Assembly: GCA_026027325.1 (NCBI GenBank)
Contig: JAMSLZ010000001.1
Location: forward strand, 3,038,001-3,102,000
Length of the DNA stretch: 64,000 bases
Reading direction: 5' to 3'
Source: Actinomucor elegans
Taxonomy: Eukaryota > Mucoromycota > Mucoromycetes > Mucorales > Mucoraceae
Part shown: piece after piece, positions 62,674 to 64,000 of the stretch
How the letters are laid out: each line of letters begins with the position of its first letter
Position numbering within the stretch: the stretch's first letter is position 1
Program-made: the position numbers and the translations under genes
Notes under the pieces: model-generated
What the model saw: the letters and a program-made list of their open reading frames with translations, nothing else
What the model was told of the DNA's origin: nothing
The model's database searches: none

Positions 62674-64000
62674 TTAGGCTTTTTTGAAGAAACTGAATAA
62701 GTTGGATTGAGCAGCCGGCTTCTTTGCAGCAGCTCCTTTTTTAGCTGGACTACTCTTGGTACTTGCAGCAGGCTTAGGACGAGCAGCGATAGGTTTCGAT
62801 TCCACTTCATCTTCATCCGCGCTTTCAAACTCCCAAACCTCTTCAGTTACTAATATAGATTACAGTTAATCATTATGTTTAAATGATAGTGAAATATTTC
62901 TACTACTTACCCAGTAATCCTCGAGCGTTCTTGGTAGTTTTTTTCTTGAGTACCTTTCTTCTGGCTTTTCCTACAGAAGCAGATGGCATAGATGCAGGTT
63001 GCACTGAAGTACCTTTTGGCTCTTCTTCAATGGTTTCTGTTTCCGGAATGTCTTGCATATCGATGTCTTCTTCAACTTCTAAATCCTCAGCAACTTGAGG
63101 TGGCTTCTCCTCAGTTTCATTATCATCCTCATCATCCTCATCATCCGAGAAAATGTCGGAAGCCTTCAGAGTTGTTTTGGCCATGCGTTTTTCTATGTCA
63201 TCTAGTTTTATTAATGAATATGGATAGCTATACCATAAAATAATATTTTACCTGAATCGGGTTTGGCCTTAACTTGTGTCTTTGTTGCGGTGGATGGTGT
63301 TGCAGGCACTGCTTTGGGCTTGGGTTCGTTTTTTGTTGGTGTAGCAACAGCTTGTTTCTTAGTCGTCGCTGGTCCAAAAGATAACGTACCTTTTCTCTTT
63401 GTTGCAGTTGAAGCAGGTGATGACTTATTAGCAGGTGTAGTGGCGACGGCAGTCTTGGAAGGTGTTGCAAAAGGTACTTTACCAGTAGGAGCGGGCACAG
63501 CCTTATTTCCTACCAAACGAGCAGGTGTAAGCTGGCGGATTACAACCTTACTATTTTTCAAAATGCCGCATTTAATACGATCTTCAAGTGACAACTTGGG
63601 GATATCTTTGCAAGCTGTGTAAAGCATGGAAAAATCGCTAGTATCAAATGATGCCACACTGTAAACATGAATACCAGTAATTTGCTTGAACTTTTTTTTT
63701 GTCTCTATTGTAAAAGTATCCGCTTAGTTTTAAGGATGACATTCATACTGTGATTGAGAATATAATTACCTTCGAGATCTGATTCTTTGGTGAGTTGAAT
63801 ATTGAATTGATCAGATTGTAAAGAGGTACCAGTAATACAATATGTTGCATGAACGTTCTTTTGATCCTTTGAAAATTCATATAAAGCTCTATATAAAACG
63901 TAATAAGCTTAATTGAGTATACATAAACTGTTACTTTCAGCTTACTGTTTTGCGGTATTCACATGAATTCCTAAAGATCTAGCCAAAGATTTGTATGTGA
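62674..64000 (-). CDS. POLD3: DNA polymerase delta subunit 3 (POLD3/Cdc27-like), 5' partial
   Basis: Exons on the minus strand: 64000-63946 (partial), 63888-63770, 63704-63252, 63192-62911 and 62849-62674. Introns of 57, 65, 59 and 61 nt, all GTAA..TAG. The N-terminal fold is visible: YKSLARSLGIHVNTAKQ, ALYEFSKDQ, HATYCITG, KQITGIHVYSVASFD. Then comes a Thr/Pro/Ala/Lys-rich disordered middle, an acidic patch (SDIFSDDEDDEDD) and a Lys-rich stretch. The very end, QSNLFSFFKKA, is a canonical PCNA-interacting box (QxxLxxFF). This order matches Pol32/Cdc27/POLD3, the nuclear processivity subunit of DNA polymerase delta. The start lies beyond the window. Confidence 0.9.

Noticed and set aside
1..64000. 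CRISPR arrays, rRNA genes, bacterial operons
   Set aside because: No regularly spaced short repeats, no rRNA-like sequence; introns, LTR elements and chromodomains show a eukaryotic genome.

Overview
The window looks like a transposon-dense stretch of a filamentous-fungus nuclear genome, most likely an early-diverging AT-rich lineage such as Mucoromycota/Mucorales (inference). The reasons are chromodomain-bearing Ty3/gypsy elements in several families, LINE, Tc1/mariner and Merlin elements side by side, and two ordinary host genes with short GT..AG introns of about 57-67 nt. Only two host genes are seen: a class II (Hda1/Clr3-like) histone deacetylase at 41556-43832 (+), and a DNA polymerase delta third subunit (POLD3/Cdc27-like) at 62674-64000 (-), which runs off the window. 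No tRNA, rRNA or CRISPR array was recognised.

Layout. 1-5.2 kb: 3' end of a gypsy element with its LTR, an inverted copy of that LTR, and a LINE broken by a solo LTR. 5.2-19.2 kb: two near-identical inverted copies (5185-7687 minus, 16716-19218 plus) of an unusual very AT-rich element. Between them lies a gypsy element (minus strand) whose gag is split by two Merlin transposons with clean 8-bp target duplications. 19.5-21.4 kb: a third Merlin. 21.5-29.2 kb: nested LTR debris, a second broken gypsy gag and a gypsy integrase-chromodomain fragment. 29.2-37.4 kb: a Tc1/mariner element carrying a complete gypsy element (identical-length 504-bp LTRs, TSD GAACG), the whole sitting in an older gypsy RT reading frame. 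38.0-39.4 kb: LTR palindrome. 41.5-43.8 kb: the HDAC gene. 44.1-51.2 kb: nested LTRs around a second complete gypsy element (302-bp LTRs, TSD GTTTT). 51.2-62.6 kb: decayed LTRs, a SINE-like poly(A) insertion, LINE scraps and otherwise unassigned AT-rich sequence. 62.7 kb to end: the POLD3-like gene.

Most notable system. The 2.5-kb inverted pair is flanked by about 221-bp terminal DIRECT repeats. Each copy carries three compact same-strand genes: a 70-aa ORF, a 122-aa protein with an HUH/Rep-like motif order, and a 478-aa DDE (Harbinger/DDE_Tnp_4-like) transposase ending in a chromodomain. One repeat unit is 2282 bp, as expected if a small circle had integrated with a partial duplication. The same octamer, AAAATTGA, lies 20-55 bp upstream of the transposase genes of this element and of all three Merlins, and of the Merlin accessory genes. 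That octamer is the known early-promoter core of Mimivirus-type giant viruses. A virus-associated origin is an inference that needs testing.

A second cross-family pattern: four gypsy families have an oligo-T leader rather than a tRNA-type primer site directly after the LTR. In each, the leader is complementary to a segment of its own LTR about 64-80 nt after a TATA box, which suggests Tf1-like self-priming or a conserved U5-leader stem.
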